A stretch of DNA of 64,000 nt, taken from positions 558,001 through 622,000 of the forward strand of contig NZ_JANLNY010000006.1 in the NCBI RefSeq assembly GCF_025465995.1, read 5' to 3'. This DNA comes from Pseudomonas sp. 5P_3.1_Bac2 (GTDB taxonomy: Bacteria; Pseudomonadota; Gammaproteobacteria; Pseudomonadales; Pseudomonadaceae). The notes under the pieces are model-generated. The model did not search any database and had not been told where the DNA came from. It worked only from the letters and a program-made list of their open reading frames with translations. The translations under genes and the position numbers were made by a program. Below are positions 7,497 to 16,894 of the stretch, piece by piece. Numbering within the stretch: the stretch's first letter is position 1; the number at the start of each line of letters is the position of its first letter.

Positions 7497-10106
7497 TTAG
7501 GGCGCCGTGCTAACACTGGGCGGCGCACTGGGTTGACTGTGGCGTTGCAGCATCCGCTGCTGCACCCGTTGCTGGATGGTGTCGCTGACTTTCGCACTGA
7601 GCTGCAAGCTGGCGAGCAGGGTGGGGATGTCCTCTTGCAGGTTGATGCTGAAGTGGATCGGTCGCCCGCCCTCAATCGCCGGATTTTGCCCTTGCAGGGT
7701 GATGCCTAAATTCAATTGTCCTTGCGCAGCATAGTTGACCGTGCTGCTTAAGGTGCTAAAGCGAAAGTCATCCAGTGACTGTGTGACCAATTGCATGGCC
7801 GGATTACTGCGGCCCAAGGCGCGAATTTTTTCTGAACGAAACTGCAGTTGCCCGCCAGGCGCCCGCGCTTGCAGTTGTCCGTTACTCACGCTCAAGCCGG
7901 CGCTATCCAGTTGCAGCGGCAGGTTGCCGTCGATGCTGCCGCTACCGGCTAAGCCTTCACTGGGATACGCCTTAAACAATTCTTGCAGTTGCAGGCCCTC
8001 GATTTGCAACGGAATGGTCAGCGGCATGGCGGCTAAACTCCAGGTGCCGGCAGGGACCATTAGCTGGCCGCCGAGCAGTGCGCTGCTGGCTTGTTGGAGC
8101 ACCAGTTGACCGTTGGCAGGTTGTTGCAACGCTGCGCTATAGCGGGCGTTAAGCCGCAGCGGACCTAAGGCGATGCCAGGGTTGGCCTGGGCCAGGTGCA
8201 GGTCATTGAGCTGCAATTGCAGCTGCTTAGCGTCAGTGCTGAGCAAGGCCTTACCATCCAGGCCACTCAGCTCTGTGCGGTCATAGATACCGCTAAGACC
8301 TTGGCTGCGCAGCTGCAGCTGGATGTTGGGCAGGCTGGCTTGAGGCGCCAGGGTCAGGCTGGCATCGGCGTTTAAACGACCGTTATTGAGTTCCAGCAGG
8401 GCGGGCCAGGCGCTAAAGCTTTGGCTCAAGGGGTTGCCGCTGCGCAAGAAAATCTCTTCGAGCTTGGCCTGGGCTTGCCAACCTTGCGCGTTGTGCTGGC
8501 CGTCGACCTGCAAGTGCAGGCCGGCCGCATTGCTTAACGCACCGCTTAACTGTTGCTGCTTGGGATTGGCGATGAGTTGCCCTTGCCAGCGCCACTGCTG
8601 GTTCACTAACTGCTCATGTCGCGGCTGGGCACTGAGTTGCAGTTGGCCGGTGCTACGCCAGTCGCGGATAGCGCCGTCAGCGAGGTCCACCTTGAGTGCC
8701 AGCTGGTCGCTGCTGAGGCTGATCTGCTCCGCACGCAACTGATCTTGGGCCAGGTGCTTGGCGCTAAGGCTTGTACCTTTGTTCAGCGCTAAGCTGAATT
8801 GCTGTTGATCCAGATACGCGTCAAGGTTGAGCCGCGCGCTCAGGGCTCCGATATCTAGGTTGTTGATACGCGTGGCTGCGGTTTTGGCGCTCAGTTGGCC
8901 GTGGCTCAGTTGTATTGCCCAAGGGGCCTGCTTGGCGAGTAACAGCTCGGCGTTAAGCTGCGCTTGGCTCGGGCCGTGGGCTTGCAACTGCAGCTTCAAG
9001 GGCAGGGCGCGTTGGCTAAAACTGCTGCTGAGCTGCCCGGCTACTGGGGTGGCCAGTGGGATCGGCTCAAGGCGCAGTTGGAGGCTATTGGGACGCAGGC
9101 TGGCAGGCACTTGTGGCCATAACTCAGGGGCGATTGCACTGAGCTGCACATCCGCCAGCAGGCTATCAGCCAGCCAATTTCCAGCCTGCGTATGTACGGC
9201 CAAGGCCAGTTGCCCTTGAACTTGGCCAATGCCCGGCAGCGGCCAAGGTTGGTTGAAGTAGGCGCTGGCGGTCAGGCTGCCAGTGGCTTGGCTGAACTGC
9301 GCGGCATCCAGTTGCTGGCCGGGCAGCTGTAGCTGCCAGTCGGCTTTGATCTGGCCTGAGTCTGGGCTGCGTACTGTCGCAGCGTTAGCTGGCAGCCACT
9401 GCATCAGCAGTTGGTGGAGGTTTTCGCTGTGTTGCAAATTCGCACTGAACTGGCCCTGCCATTGAATATGCTCGGCCAGTTGTTCGGCGCTGCTCTGTAG
9501 TGCTACTTGCACCTGCTGTTGGCTGCGCAGCTCAAGCTGGGCCTCGACTCGGCTGGCTTGCGCCTGCAGTTGCAACTGCCAGTCGAGGGCCTCGGGGGCT
9601 TGCTTGAAGTGCAGGCTCAATTGCTCGCGACTCTTGCTTGCCTGCAACAGTAACGCCCCCTGCACGCTGCATTGACCCTGGGGGCAGGGTATTTGTACAC
9701 GTAGATCATCGAGCTGCAGACGCTGCGGCAATAGTGCGAGTAACCCTGCGACTTGCTGCAACTGCCAAGGTGCCGGTGCGGCGTCGCTGGGCTGCGTGGC
9801 CGGGTTGGCGCTTAAGCTGAAGTGCAAGCGCTGAATAGCGACCTGCTGCCAAAGCGGCAAGCTCAAGCTGAGGCCGCGCCAGGGTAATTGCAGCTGCGCC
9901 AACTCGAGTTGCCAGTCCGGGTGACTGAGGCTGAGCTGCTCCAGGGCGATGCCGTTGAGGTTGATATGCAGCCCTTGCCAGGTGTTGATCTGTATCCCTT
10001 GGCGATTTAGCAGGCGCTCAGCGCCCAGCAAAGCCACCACGGCTAATAGTGTGATGAGTAAGAGCAGCGCGAGCAGGGGGGGGCGCCAAGTGCGCGGGCG
10101 GGGCAT
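7497..10106 (-). CDS. ydbH: YdbH family AsmA-like intermembrane bridge protein
   Basis: Large protein of 869 residues. One N-terminal membrane anchor (about residues 7-30, LLALLLLITLLAVVALLG) is followed by a long Gln/Leu-rich beta-strand domain of AsmA-like type and the conserved YdbH C-terminal region (PAIEGGRPIHFSINLQEDIP). It probably spans the periplasm and carries phospholipid together with YnbE, as shown for E. coli YdbH; this role is taken from the family. The start at 10106 is chosen because AAGGA lies six bases before the third in-frame ATG. Confidence 0.85.
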   Translation of the reverse strand: MPRPRTWRPPLLALLLLITLLAVVALLGAERLLNRQGIQINTWQGLHINLNGIALEQLSLSHPDWQLELAQLQLPWRGLSLSLPLWQQVAIQRLHFSLSANPATQPSDAAPAPWQLQQVAGLLALLPQRLQLDDLRVQIPCPQGQCSVQGALLLQASKSREQLSLHFKQAPEALDWQLQLQAQASRVEAQLELRSQQQVQVALQSSAEQLAEHIQWQGQFSANLQHSENLHQLLMQWLPANAATVRSPDSGQIKADWQLQLPGQQLDAAQFSQATGSLTASAYFNQPWPLPGIGQVQGQLALAVHTQAGNWLADSLLADVQLSAIAPELWPQVPASLRPNSLQLRLEPIPLATPVAGQLSSSFSQRALPLKLQLQAHGPSQAQLNAELLLAKQAPWAIQLSHGQLSAKTAATRINNLDIGALSARLNLDAYLDQQQFSLALNKGTSLSAKHLAQDQLRAEQISLSSDQLALKVDLADGAIRDWRSTGQLQLSAQPRHEQLVNQQWRWQGQLIANPKQQQLSGALSNAAGLHLQVDGQHNAQGWQAQAKLEEIFLRSGNPLSQSFSAWPALLELNNGRLNADASLTLAPQASLPNIQLQLRSQGLSGIYDRTELSGLDGKALLSTDAKQLQLQLNDLHLAQANPGIALGPLRLNARYSAALQQPANGQLVLQQASSALLGGQLMVPAGTWSLAAMPLTIPLQIEGLQLQELFKAYPSEGLAGSGSIDGNLPLQLDSAGLSVSNGQLQARAPGGQLQFRSEKIRALGRSNPAMQLVTQSLDDFRFSTLSSTVNYAAQGQLNLGITLQGQNPAIEGGRPIHFSINLQEDIPTLLASLQLSAKVSDTIQQRVQQRMLQRHSQPSAPPSVSTAP

Positions 10107-10770
10107 ACACATTCCTTGTTGCAGAAGCACTGGCGGACGTTAAACCATGCGTCTTCGCCTGCCAATTGGGCTTTTTACCACAGGGCCACAGCGGCTCGGC
10201 TAAGGGCTGCTCTCAGTCGGCGCTGTGTTGTTGCTCGATTACGGCGCTGCCGGTGGTGATTGCACCAGGCGCTATAGCGGTCGCGACGGCACACTGGTGC
10301 AGGCTTTAAATTGGTGCGTCGGTACTGGCGAAAGCTGGCGGCCAATCGTTCTTAGAACCCTTGTGCGTCGTGTTGGGGCAACCTATGGCTCTTTGGTCTA
10401 ATGGCAAGGTGCTAGATGGCGGGCTGTAGGCCGCATGTAGCCTGTTTTTTGCCCCGCTACAGGGCTTTTTTGTCGAACAGCGCACAGACTTGTGCACAAA
10501 TGGCTCCGTGGCTCCTAATCATGTTTTAGTGCCACTTGTAAACCTATGATTCTCTTTGATGTATTTATAACTTTATGAAAAATAAAGATTTTTCATTTGG
10601 GCAAAAAATCATCAGATTGACTCAATCCCCCGTGCCATCAGCCTTGAGGCATATTGCTCCCATATTACCCACAAAGTTATCCACAGCTTCTGTGGATTAC
10701 TTTTTGATCAGGGGTCCTGACCGTGGCGCCTGCCCACAACGGGCTTTACCTGAGCGTAAAAAGGAGTAAA
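10107..10770. other. Gene-free interval with palindromes and a possible gene remnant
   Basis: No intact gene. Three things are visible. First, about 40 codons from 10204 (containing LLLDYG and RRYSGRDGTLV) resemble the FIDYG ... GTL region of MidA/COG1565 methyltransferases, but both ends are lost. Second, a perfect 9-bp hairpin in AT-rich DNA lies at 10575-10596 (ATGAAAAAT / ATTTTTCAT). Third, an inverted pair of DnaA-box-like sites lies at 10677-10699. The promoter of the Sel1 gene is probably at the right end. Confidence 0.4.
10677..10699. promoter_or_regulatory. Inverted pair of DnaA-box-like 9-mers
   Basis: TTATCCACA at 10677-10685 and TGTGGATTA at 10691-10699 face each other with five bases between. 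The first matches the DnaA-box consensus exactly; the second differs by one base. A similar palindrome occurs at 28173-28197. No other origin features are nearby, so this is not called a replication origin. Confidence 0.45.
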
Positions 10771-11211
10771 GTGCGCGCCTTCTCGTTGCTGCCGCTGTTT
10801 CTTATGCCTCGCGTTATTTCTCGTACATCCGTGCCGCAAACAATTCCCGAACTCCGCCTAACCGCCCGTATGGCTTTATGGGTGTTGGCGCGTCCGCGTT
10901 TGGGTGCCTCGGCCAGCGTCAAGCGCATTGCCGGTCGTTTGCTTAAGCAGCCGGCGTTGCAGGGCGTAGTGCAGGCGCAAAGTCGTTTGGGGCAGATGCT
11001 CTGTCATGACTGCGGCAATCTGCGCGATCGGCGCATGGGCCTGGAGCTATTGCGACAGGCTTCGCGCGCCGGTGATATGGCTGCGCAGCTGGAGTTGGCC
11101 CGGCTGTATCTCAAACCGCGTTGCTATGAGCCCAAGCAGGCCCGGCAACTGCTCGAACAAGCCGCCAGCCAAGGCAGCGTCGAAGCGCAGGAACTGCTCA
11201 ATCAGCTCTGA
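10771..11211 (+). CDS. Sel1-repeat protein
   Basis: Protein of about 146 residues with two or three alpha-solenoid Sel1-type repeats in the second half (GLELLRQASRAGDMAAQLELARLY and ARQLLEQAASQGSVEAQELL). Such repeats mediate protein contacts; no activity can be assigned. GTG 10771 follows AAGGAG by four bases; ATG 10804 is an alternative without a good ribosome-binding site. The GGAGTAAAGTGCGCGCC context also resembles a -10 box with a GC-rich discriminator, which would favour the later start. Confidence 0.7.
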   Translation: MRAFSLLPLFLMPRVISRTSVPQTIPELRLTARMALWVLARPRLGASASVKRIAGRLLKQPALQGVVQAQSRLGQMLCHDCGNLRDRRMGLELLRQASRAGDMAAQLELARLYLKPRCYEPKQARQLLEQAASQGSVEAQELLNQL

Positions 11212-11261
11212 CTGACTTAACAGGCTGGGTATACTCCCGCCATCGTTAAGCGGAGCTGACC

Positions 11262-12749
11262 ATGCCTTTTGATTTATCCCTCACGCTAGCGCCGGCCTTG
11301 CTCGGCGCGCTCTTGGCCGCTGCGCCGCTGCTCTATGTGGCTTGGACCCAACAGCGCCGTCTCGCGGCTCAGCAGTTGGCCAACAGCCTGTTAGAAGAAC
11401 GCTTAAGTCACGCCCAGTTGGCGCAAAGTGGTCTGGCTGCGCAACTCGATGACTGTCGCGCCGAGCTGGCGGATATCAGCGAGATCAAAGCCAATCAACA
11501 GGCCGAACTGGCAGGTCTTAGCCGCGAAGTCGAGCTGCTGCAGCGTGCTCGCGAGCAAAGCACCCAGGCCGCCCAGCAGTGGACTGAGCAACGCGACCAG
11601 CAGGAAGCCGAGATTCGTCAGCTGGCTGCTCAGCGCGCGGCGTTGAGTGCTGAACTCAAAGAACAGCAAGACAGCCATCAGCAGCGCTTAACTGACCTGC
11701 AGCAGTCGCGGGATGAATTACGTGCGCAGTTTGCTGAACTGGCCGGGAAGATTTTTGATGAGCGTGAACAGCGTTTTGCCGAGACCAGCCAGCAGCAGCT
11801 CGGTCAGTTGCTGGAGCCGCTGAAAGAGCGCATCCAGTCCTTTGAAAAACGCGTCGAAGAAAGCTACCAGCAAGAAGCCCGCGAGCGTTTCTCCCTCGCC
11901 AAGGAGCTGGAGCGTTTGCAGCAGCTCAACCAGCGTTTGGGCGATGAGGCGACTAATCTCACTCGCGCCCTTAAAGGCCAGAAAACCCAAGGCAACTGGG
12001 GCGAGCTGGTGCTGGAGCGGGTGCTGGAGCACGCCGGCTTGGAGAAGGGCCGCGAATACCAAACTCAAGTAAGCCTGAAGAGCGCCGACGGCGAACGCTT
12101 CCAGCCCGATGTGCTGATCCAGTTGCCCGGCGACAAGCAAGTGGTGGTGGATGCCAAGGTCAGCCTGACGGCCTACCAGCAGTTTATTGCGGCGGAGCAT
12201 GACGAGGCGCGCCAGCAGGCGCTGAAGCAGCATGTGTTGAGTCTGCGCAGCCATCTCAAGGGGTTGTCGCTGAAGGATTATCAGCGTCTGGAAGGCTTGC
12301 ACAGCCTCGACTTCGTGTTGCTTTTCGTGCCGATTGAGGCGGCCTTTGCGGCGGCCTTGCAGGCCGATCCGGGACTGTTCCAGGAGGCCTTTGACCAGCA
12401 TATCGTTATCGTCAGTCCGACCACTTTGCTTGCCACTTTACGGGTGATCGACAGCCTCTGGCGCCAGGAGCGGCAAAGCCAGAACGCCCGGGAAATTGCC
12501 GAGCGGGCCGGGGCGCTCTACGACAAATTCGTCGCCTTTATTCAGGACTTGGATGAAGTCGGTGCGCGCTTGCAGCAGTTGGATAAGGCCTACGCCGCTG
12601 CCCGCAATAAGCTCAGCGATGGCCGTGGCAATGTCATCAGCCGCATCGAAAACCTCAAGCTGCTCGGCGCCCGCGCCAGTAAGAGCCTGCCCACCGAGTT
12701 GCTTGAGCGTGCGGCGGGCTTGCCGCTGTTCGATGAGCCCGAGGAGTAG
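11262..12749 (+). CDS. rmuC: DNA recombination protein RmuC
   Basis: RmuC family protein of 495 residues. An N-terminal membrane segment (residues about 7-25) is followed by a long Gln/Glu-rich coiled coil (about 30-210) and the RmuC nuclease-like domain. That domain contains LKGQKTQGNWGE, VVVDAKVSLTAYQ (the conserved D-A-K) and DFVLLFVPIEAAF. RmuC limits inversion-type rearrangements at repeats and is thought to be a restriction-endonuclease-fold nuclease. RBS CGGAG is nine bases before the ATG. It stands alone upstream of azlC. Confidence 0.95.
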   Translation: MPFDLSLTLAPALLGALLAAAPLLYVAWTQQRRLAAQQLANSLLEERLSHAQLAQSGLAAQLDDCRAELADISEIKANQQAELAGLSREVELLQRAREQSTQAAQQWTEQRDQQEAEIRQLAAQRAALSAELKEQQDSHQQRLTDLQQSRDELRAQFAELAGKIFDEREQRFAETSQQQLGQLLEPLKERIQSFEKRVEESYQQEARERFSLAKELERLQQLNQRLGDEATNLTRALKGQKTQGNWGELVLERVLEHAGLEKGREYQTQVSLKSADGERFQPDVLIQLPGDKQVVVDAKVSLTAYQQFIAAEHDEARQQALKQHVLSLRSHLKGLSLKDYQRLEGLHSLDFVLLFVPIEAAFAAALQADPGLFQEAFDQHIVIVSPTTLLATLRVIDSLWRQERQSQNAREIAERAGALYDKFVAFIQDLDEVGARLQQLDKAYAAARNKLSDGRGNVISRIENLKLLGARASKSLPTELLERAAGLPLFDEPEE

Positions 12750-12900
12750 CCGCACTTTATGGCGTTGATAGCGGATTGCGGCAGGGCTTGCCTAAAACCT
12801 TGTTAACCACACCCTTGGCCAACTAGTCTGTGCTGTCCAGTTGCTCTGCACGGACTGGACCCTCCCGTGGGAAGCGGGGAGCAGGCATTAAGGAGTGGTG

Positions 12901-13629
12901 ATGGGCAAGGGGCAGGAGTTTTTACTCGGTTGTCGCGATGCGCTGCCAATGATGGTTGGCATGCTGCCGTTTGGTTTGATTTACGGCGCTCTGGCCGTGG
13001 TCGCCGGGCTCAGCTTGGGCCAGGCGTTGGGCATGTCGTTGTTGGTTTACGCCGGCTCCGCGCAGTTTATTGCCATTAGCCTGCTGACCTTAGGTAGCAG
13101 CGCCATCGTCATTCTCCTCACCACCTTGATCGTCAATCTGCGTCATGTGCTCTATAGCGCCGCGCTGCAACCCTATGTGGGGCGATTCGCCCAGCGCTGG
13201 CGTCTGCCTATGGCCTTTGGTTTGACCGATGAAGTGTTCGCTGTGGTGCAGCGTCACTATCTGGCTAAAGGCAGCAGTGGGCATGCCCAGTGGTACCACG
13301 CCGGCACCGCAATCACCCTCTATCTGACCTGGGCTAGCAGCTCGCTGATCGGCGCTTGGTTTGGCCAAAGCGTGCCTAATTTGTCCGCCTGGGGCTTGGA
13401 GTTCGCCATGCTGGCGACCTTTATCGGCATCGTGGTGCCGACCCTGCGTAACTTTCCGCAAATCGCTGCCGCGTTGGTCGCAGGCGCCGTGGCGCTGGCC
13501 TGTCAGGCTTGGCCCTATAAGCTCGGCTTGATGCTGGCCGCTTTTGCTGGGATTGCCGTGGGCGTTTATCTGGAGCGGCGCAAGGCTGCGCAGGCGCCCG
13601 GGCAAGACTCAACCGGGGAGGCGCCGTAA
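12901..13629 (+). CDS. azlC: AzlC family branched-chain amino acid exporter, large subunit
   Basis: Integral membrane protein of 242 residues with the AzlC family pattern (GCRDALPMMVGMLPFGLIYGAL near the N-terminus, YAGSAQF, NLRHVLYSA, FGLTDEVFA). Several hydrophobic helices follow. With AzlD it forms a two-component exporter for branched-chain amino acids. AAGGAG lies five bases before ATG 12901. Its stop codon overlaps the azlD start as TAATG. Confidence 0.92.
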   Translation: MGKGQEFLLGCRDALPMMVGMLPFGLIYGALAVVAGLSLGQALGMSLLVYAGSAQFIAISLLTLGSSAIVILLTTLIVNLRHVLYSAALQPYVGRFAQRWRLPMAFGLTDEVFAVVQRHYLAKGSSGHAQWYHAGTAITLYLTWASSSLIGAWFGQSVPNLSAWGLEFAMLATFIGIVVPTLRNFPQIAAALVAGAVALACQAWPYKLGLMLAAFAGIAVGVYLERRKAAQAPGQDSTGEAP

Positions 13630-13958
13630 TGGAAATCTGGTTGCTGATGCTGGGCATGGCGCTGATCACCTTTACCCTGCGCTATAGCCTGTTTGCCTTG
13701 CCCAATCTGCGTTTTAGCCCCCTGATGCGCCAGGCCATGCACTACGTGCCCACCGCAGTGTTAAGCGCGATTGTGCTGCCGGGTATGTTGCTGCCCGATG
13801 GTCAGCATTGGGCGCTGGCCTGGGATAACGCCTATCTGGTGGCTGGTATTGCTGCGATTGTGATTGCCGCCTGGACGCGGCATTTGCTGCTGACCATTGC
13901 AGGTTCGCTGTTGGTGTTTTTTCTGCTGCGCTGGAGTTTCGGCCAACTGCCTATTTAA
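13629..13958 (+). CDS. azlD: AzlD family branched-chain amino acid exporter, small subunit
   Basis: Membrane protein of 109 residues with four hydrophobic segments. The AzlD core is visible as TFTLRYSLFALPN and YVPTAVLSAIVLPGML. It is coupled by a one-base stop/start overlap to azlC, which is the normal arrangement for this two-subunit exporter. Confidence 0.9.
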   Translation: MEIWLLMLGMALITFTLRYSLFALPNLRFSPLMRQAMHYVPTAVLSAIVLPGMLLPDGQHWALAWDNAYLVAGIAAIVIAAWTRHLLLTIAGSLLVFFLLRWSFGQLPI

Positions 13959-14034
13959 GTTAGCGTACAGCGCCAGGCGCCACGGTGCTGTCAGCTAAAT
14001 CTTTTAAGCACGGATAGAGGTAGGACTGCTCACG

Positions 14035-15909
14035 ATGAGTCATGAATCGCAATTTGCTTTGCTTGGGAAAAAACGCTTTTTGCCGTTTTTCCTCACCCAG
14101 TTTCTCGCCGCTTTTAACGACAACATCTTCAAGCAGGCGCTGATCCTGGCGATTCTGTTCAAGCTCAGTGTCAGTGGCGACAGGGCGGTGCTGGTCAACC
14201 TCTGCGCCTTGTTATTTATCCTGCCGTTCTTTCTGTTTTCCGCCCTTGGTGGGCAGCTAGGGGAGAAGTTCGCCAAGGATTCGTTGATCCGCAAGATCAA
14301 GTTTATCGAGCTGCTGATCATGCTGGTCGGCGCTTGGGCAGTGCTGCAAAGCAACCTGCCAGTGATGCTCGGCGTGCTGTTCGCCATGGGCGTGCAGTCG
14401 GCTCTGTTCGGCCCGGTGAAATATTCGATTTTGCCCCAGCATCTGCACGAGCATGAGCTGGTCGGCGGTAACGCTTTGGTCGAGATGGGCACCTTTCTCG
14501 CCATCCTCGCCGGCACCATCGGCGCCGGGGTGATGATGGCCTCAGAGGGTTATGCGCAGTGGGTGGCGGCAACCGTAGTGGTGGTGGCGTTGCTCAGTTA
14601 CCTGACCAGTCGCGCGATTCCTCCTGCCAGCGCAGCGATGCCGAAACTTCAGTTGGACTGGAATATCTTCCGCCAGACCTGGTTGACCCTAAAGCTTGGT
14701 TTGGGCCAGCGCCCCGCCGTGTCGCGCTCGCTGGTGGGCAACTCGTGGTTCTGGTTTTTAGGCGCGGTGTACCTGACGCAGATTCCGGCCTTTGCCAAAG
14801 AAAACCTGCATGGTGATGAAAGCGTCGTTACTTTGATTCTTACGGTGTTCTCTGTGGGCATCGCCCTGGGCTCGATGCTGTGTGAGCGCCTGAGCGGGCG
14901 CAAAGTGGAAATCGGCCTGGTGCCCTTTGGCTCCTTTGGTCTGACCCTGTTCGGCATCTTGCTGTGGTGGCATGCCGAGGGCTTACCTGCCCCTGCGCAG
15001 GCTTACGATTGGCTGGGGGTGTTGGCGCAGGGCCAAGCCTGGTGGGTGCTGGGGGCGTTTCTGGGGATTGGTTTGTTTGGTGGTTTTTACATCGTGCCGC
15101 TGTATGCCCTGATCCAGTCGCGCACGGCCGAGCACGAGCGGGCGCGGGTGATTGCCGCTAACAACATCCTCAATGCCTTGTTTATGGTGTTGTCGGCGGT
15201 GGTGGGCATACTGTTTTTGAGTGTGGCGGGGCTGTCTATCGCCGAGCTGTTTTTGCTGGTGGCGTTGATGAACATCGCCGTCAACAGCTACATCTTCAAG
15301 ATCGTCCCCGAATTCACCATGCGCTTTATGATCTGGCTGCTGAGCCATTCCATGTACCGCGTAAAGCATGAGGGGCTCGAACACATTCCCGATGAGGGCG
15401 CCGCGCTCTTGGTGTGCAACCACGTCTCTTTTGTTGATGCGCTGCTGATTGGTGGGGCAGTGCGCCGGCCGATCCGTTTCGTCATGTATTACAAGATCTA
15501 TAACCTGCCGGTGCTCAACTTTATCTTCCGCACCGCCGGCACCGTGCCCATCGCCGGGCGCAGCGAAGACCTGCTGATCTACGATGCGGCCTTCAAAAAA
15601 ATCGCCGAATACCTGCGTAACGGCGAGCTGGTGTGCATCTTCCCCGAAGGCAAACTGACCACCGATGGCCAGATCGATGAGTTTAAAGGCGGCGTCGAAC
15701 GCGTCCTTGAACAGCAACCCGTGCCCGTCATTCCCATGGCGTTGCAAGGGCTGTGGGGCAGCTTCTTCAGTCGCTCGCCAGGTAAGGGTTGGTTTAAACG
15801 CGTTTGGTCGCGCGTGACCCTAAGCGCCAGTGAGCCAGTACCCGCCGAGTTAGCCAAGCGTGAATGGCTGCGCGAACGAGTCAGCGAACTGCGCGGTGAT
15901 CGCGCATAA
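14035..15909 (+). CDS. MFS transporter fused to PlsC-type acyltransferase
   Basis: Two-domain membrane protein of 624 residues. The first 420 residues are an MFS transporter of the LplT type (FFLTQFLAAFNDNIFKQAL at the start is diagnostic). The last 190 residues are a PlsC-type 1-acylglycerol-phosphate acyltransferase with motif I NHVSFVD near residue 462 and motif III FPEGKLT near 536. The pair matches LplT plus the acyltransferase part of Aas, without the acyl-ACP ligase domain. The expected role is to flip lysophospholipid inward and re-acylate it. A terminator follows directly. Confidence 0.88.
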   Translation: MSHESQFALLGKKRFLPFFLTQFLAAFNDNIFKQALILAILFKLSVSGDRAVLVNLCALLFILPFFLFSALGGQLGEKFAKDSLIRKIKFIELLIMLVGAWAVLQSNLPVMLGVLFAMGVQSALFGPVKYSILPQHLHEHELVGGNALVEMGTFLAILAGTIGAGVMMASEGYAQWVAATVVVVALLSYLTSRAIPPASAAMPKLQLDWNIFRQTWLTLKLGLGQRPAVSRSLVGNSWFWFLGAVYLTQIPAFAKENLHGDESVVTLILTVFSVGIALGSMLCERLSGRKVEIGLVPFGSFGLTLFGILLWWHAEGLPAPAQAYDWLGVLAQGQAWWVLGAFLGIGLFGGFYIVPLYALIQSRTAEHERARVIAANNILNALFMVLSAVVGILFLSVAGLSIAELFLLVALMNIAVNSYIFKIVPEFTMRFMIWLLSHSMYRVKHEGLEHIPDEGAALLVCNHVSFVDALLIGGAVRRPIRFVMYYKIYNLPVLNFIFRTAGTVPIAGRSEDLLIYDAAFKKIAEYLRNGELVCIFPEGKLTTDGQIDEFKGGVERVLEQQPVPVIPMALQGLWGSFFSRSPGKGWFKRVWSRVTLSASEPVPAELAKREWLRERVSELRGDRA

Positions 15910-15928
15910 GACTGCGCCGACAATAAAA

Positions 15929-15958
15929 ACCTGCGGATAATTTCCGCAGGTCATTTAT
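15929..15958 (+). terminator. Rho-independent terminator of the MFS-acyltransferase gene
   Basis: CCTGCGGA (15930-15937) pairs with TCCGCAGG (15943-15950) and is followed by TCATTTATTTATT. It lies about 20 bases after the stop codon and marks the end of the core region before the accessory island. Confidence 0.8.
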
Positions 15959-15960
15959 TT

Positions 15961-16260
15961 ATTCTGCTAGGCGCAGTGCTATCTCTATGGGCGGGAGGTG
16001 TTTGCGGCAGCAGTCCAAAAGCCTTGCAGCCGAGTACAACGCTGAGGGCCAGCCAAAGCATACGCCTACGACCCCACCAAGCTTTGGCTGAGCCAGCCAC
16101 TATTTACCCGCGCCCAGCGCCAAGAGACGCAGGCATAGTGTGTGAGTTACTTTTTTAGCAGCCATTTTGGGATGCACGAGTTGGCATTTAAAAAAGTCGC
16201 AGAAGTAACTTAGTGAACCAATGCTCAAGCCTTCGGTAAAACACAAGTAATACTTAATAG
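15961..16260. other. Degenerate stretch left of the Rhs remnant
   Basis: No intact gene. A short open stretch ending at a TAG near 16139 (AYAYDPTKLWLSQP...) may be a fragment of a former coding region, but I cannot place it in a family. Composition changes here from GC-rich core to the AT-richer island. Confidence 0.35.
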
Positions 16261-16264
16261 CATC

Positions 16265-16890
16265 GACAATGCACTGCGTTTCCGGATCAGTATTTTGATG
16301 TGGAGAGCTGATTACACTACAACTACTTCCGCGATTACGACCCCGAGACGGGGCGGTACGTCGAAAGTGATCCGATTGGATTGCGGGGAGGGTTGAATAC
16401 CTATGGGTATGTCTACGGAAATCCACTGAAGTATTTAGATCCCTTAGGGCTAGAAGTGACCATGTTATGCCGCACACTTGACCATGCTATTGGCAAGCTG
16501 GGCATAAAGCATTGTGCGGTCTTTGTCTGGCACTGGGAGGAGGATTCTTGTGGCAATCCCAAGAAGGTAATTGATGAGCAATATAGTGTTGCCGGTGGCC
16601 GGACCCCTCAAACAGACCCTACGGCAGCGACATACTCGAGCGATAGGGATAGTTTTTATAAGCCATTTAGCCAAGACAATATAAGGTATTTGATCCCGCC
16701 ACCAGGAAACATGAGTCAATCTGACTGGGATAAGGCAGTAACTCAATCAGGGAACAACTACAATTCTGGCGAGCTTTATAACTCGAAGACTGGACCGAAC
16801 TCGAATACCTCAGCTGACAATATAATAGAGAACGCTGGCGGAACGGCCCCTAATGTTCCAGGGGCTTGGCAGCAAAATCATGGAGAGTAA
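16265..16890 (+). pseudogene. Rhs protein, C-terminal remnant with toxin-like tip
   Basis: The last part of an Rhs core is obvious: [20 protein letters not shown], then [19 protein letters not shown], the sequence after which Rhs toxins diverge. About 147 residues of variable C-terminal tip follow (KHCAVFV..., [22 protein letters not shown]), ending at 16890. The KHC and GPNSNT elements recall papain-like or NlpC/P60-like effector tips, but this is weak. Upstream the gene is broken: a TGA at 16309-16311 replaces the usual Gly codon of ESGLHY, and one T seems lost near 16280. Nothing of the Rhs barrel remains before 16265. The intact tip is followed by its immunity gene. Confidence 0.85.
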
Positions 16891-16894
16891 AATT

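Noticed and set aside
10677..10699. Replication origin
   Set aside because: Only one inverted pair of DnaA-box-like sites is present, with no dnaA, dnaN or gyrB nearby and no box cluster.
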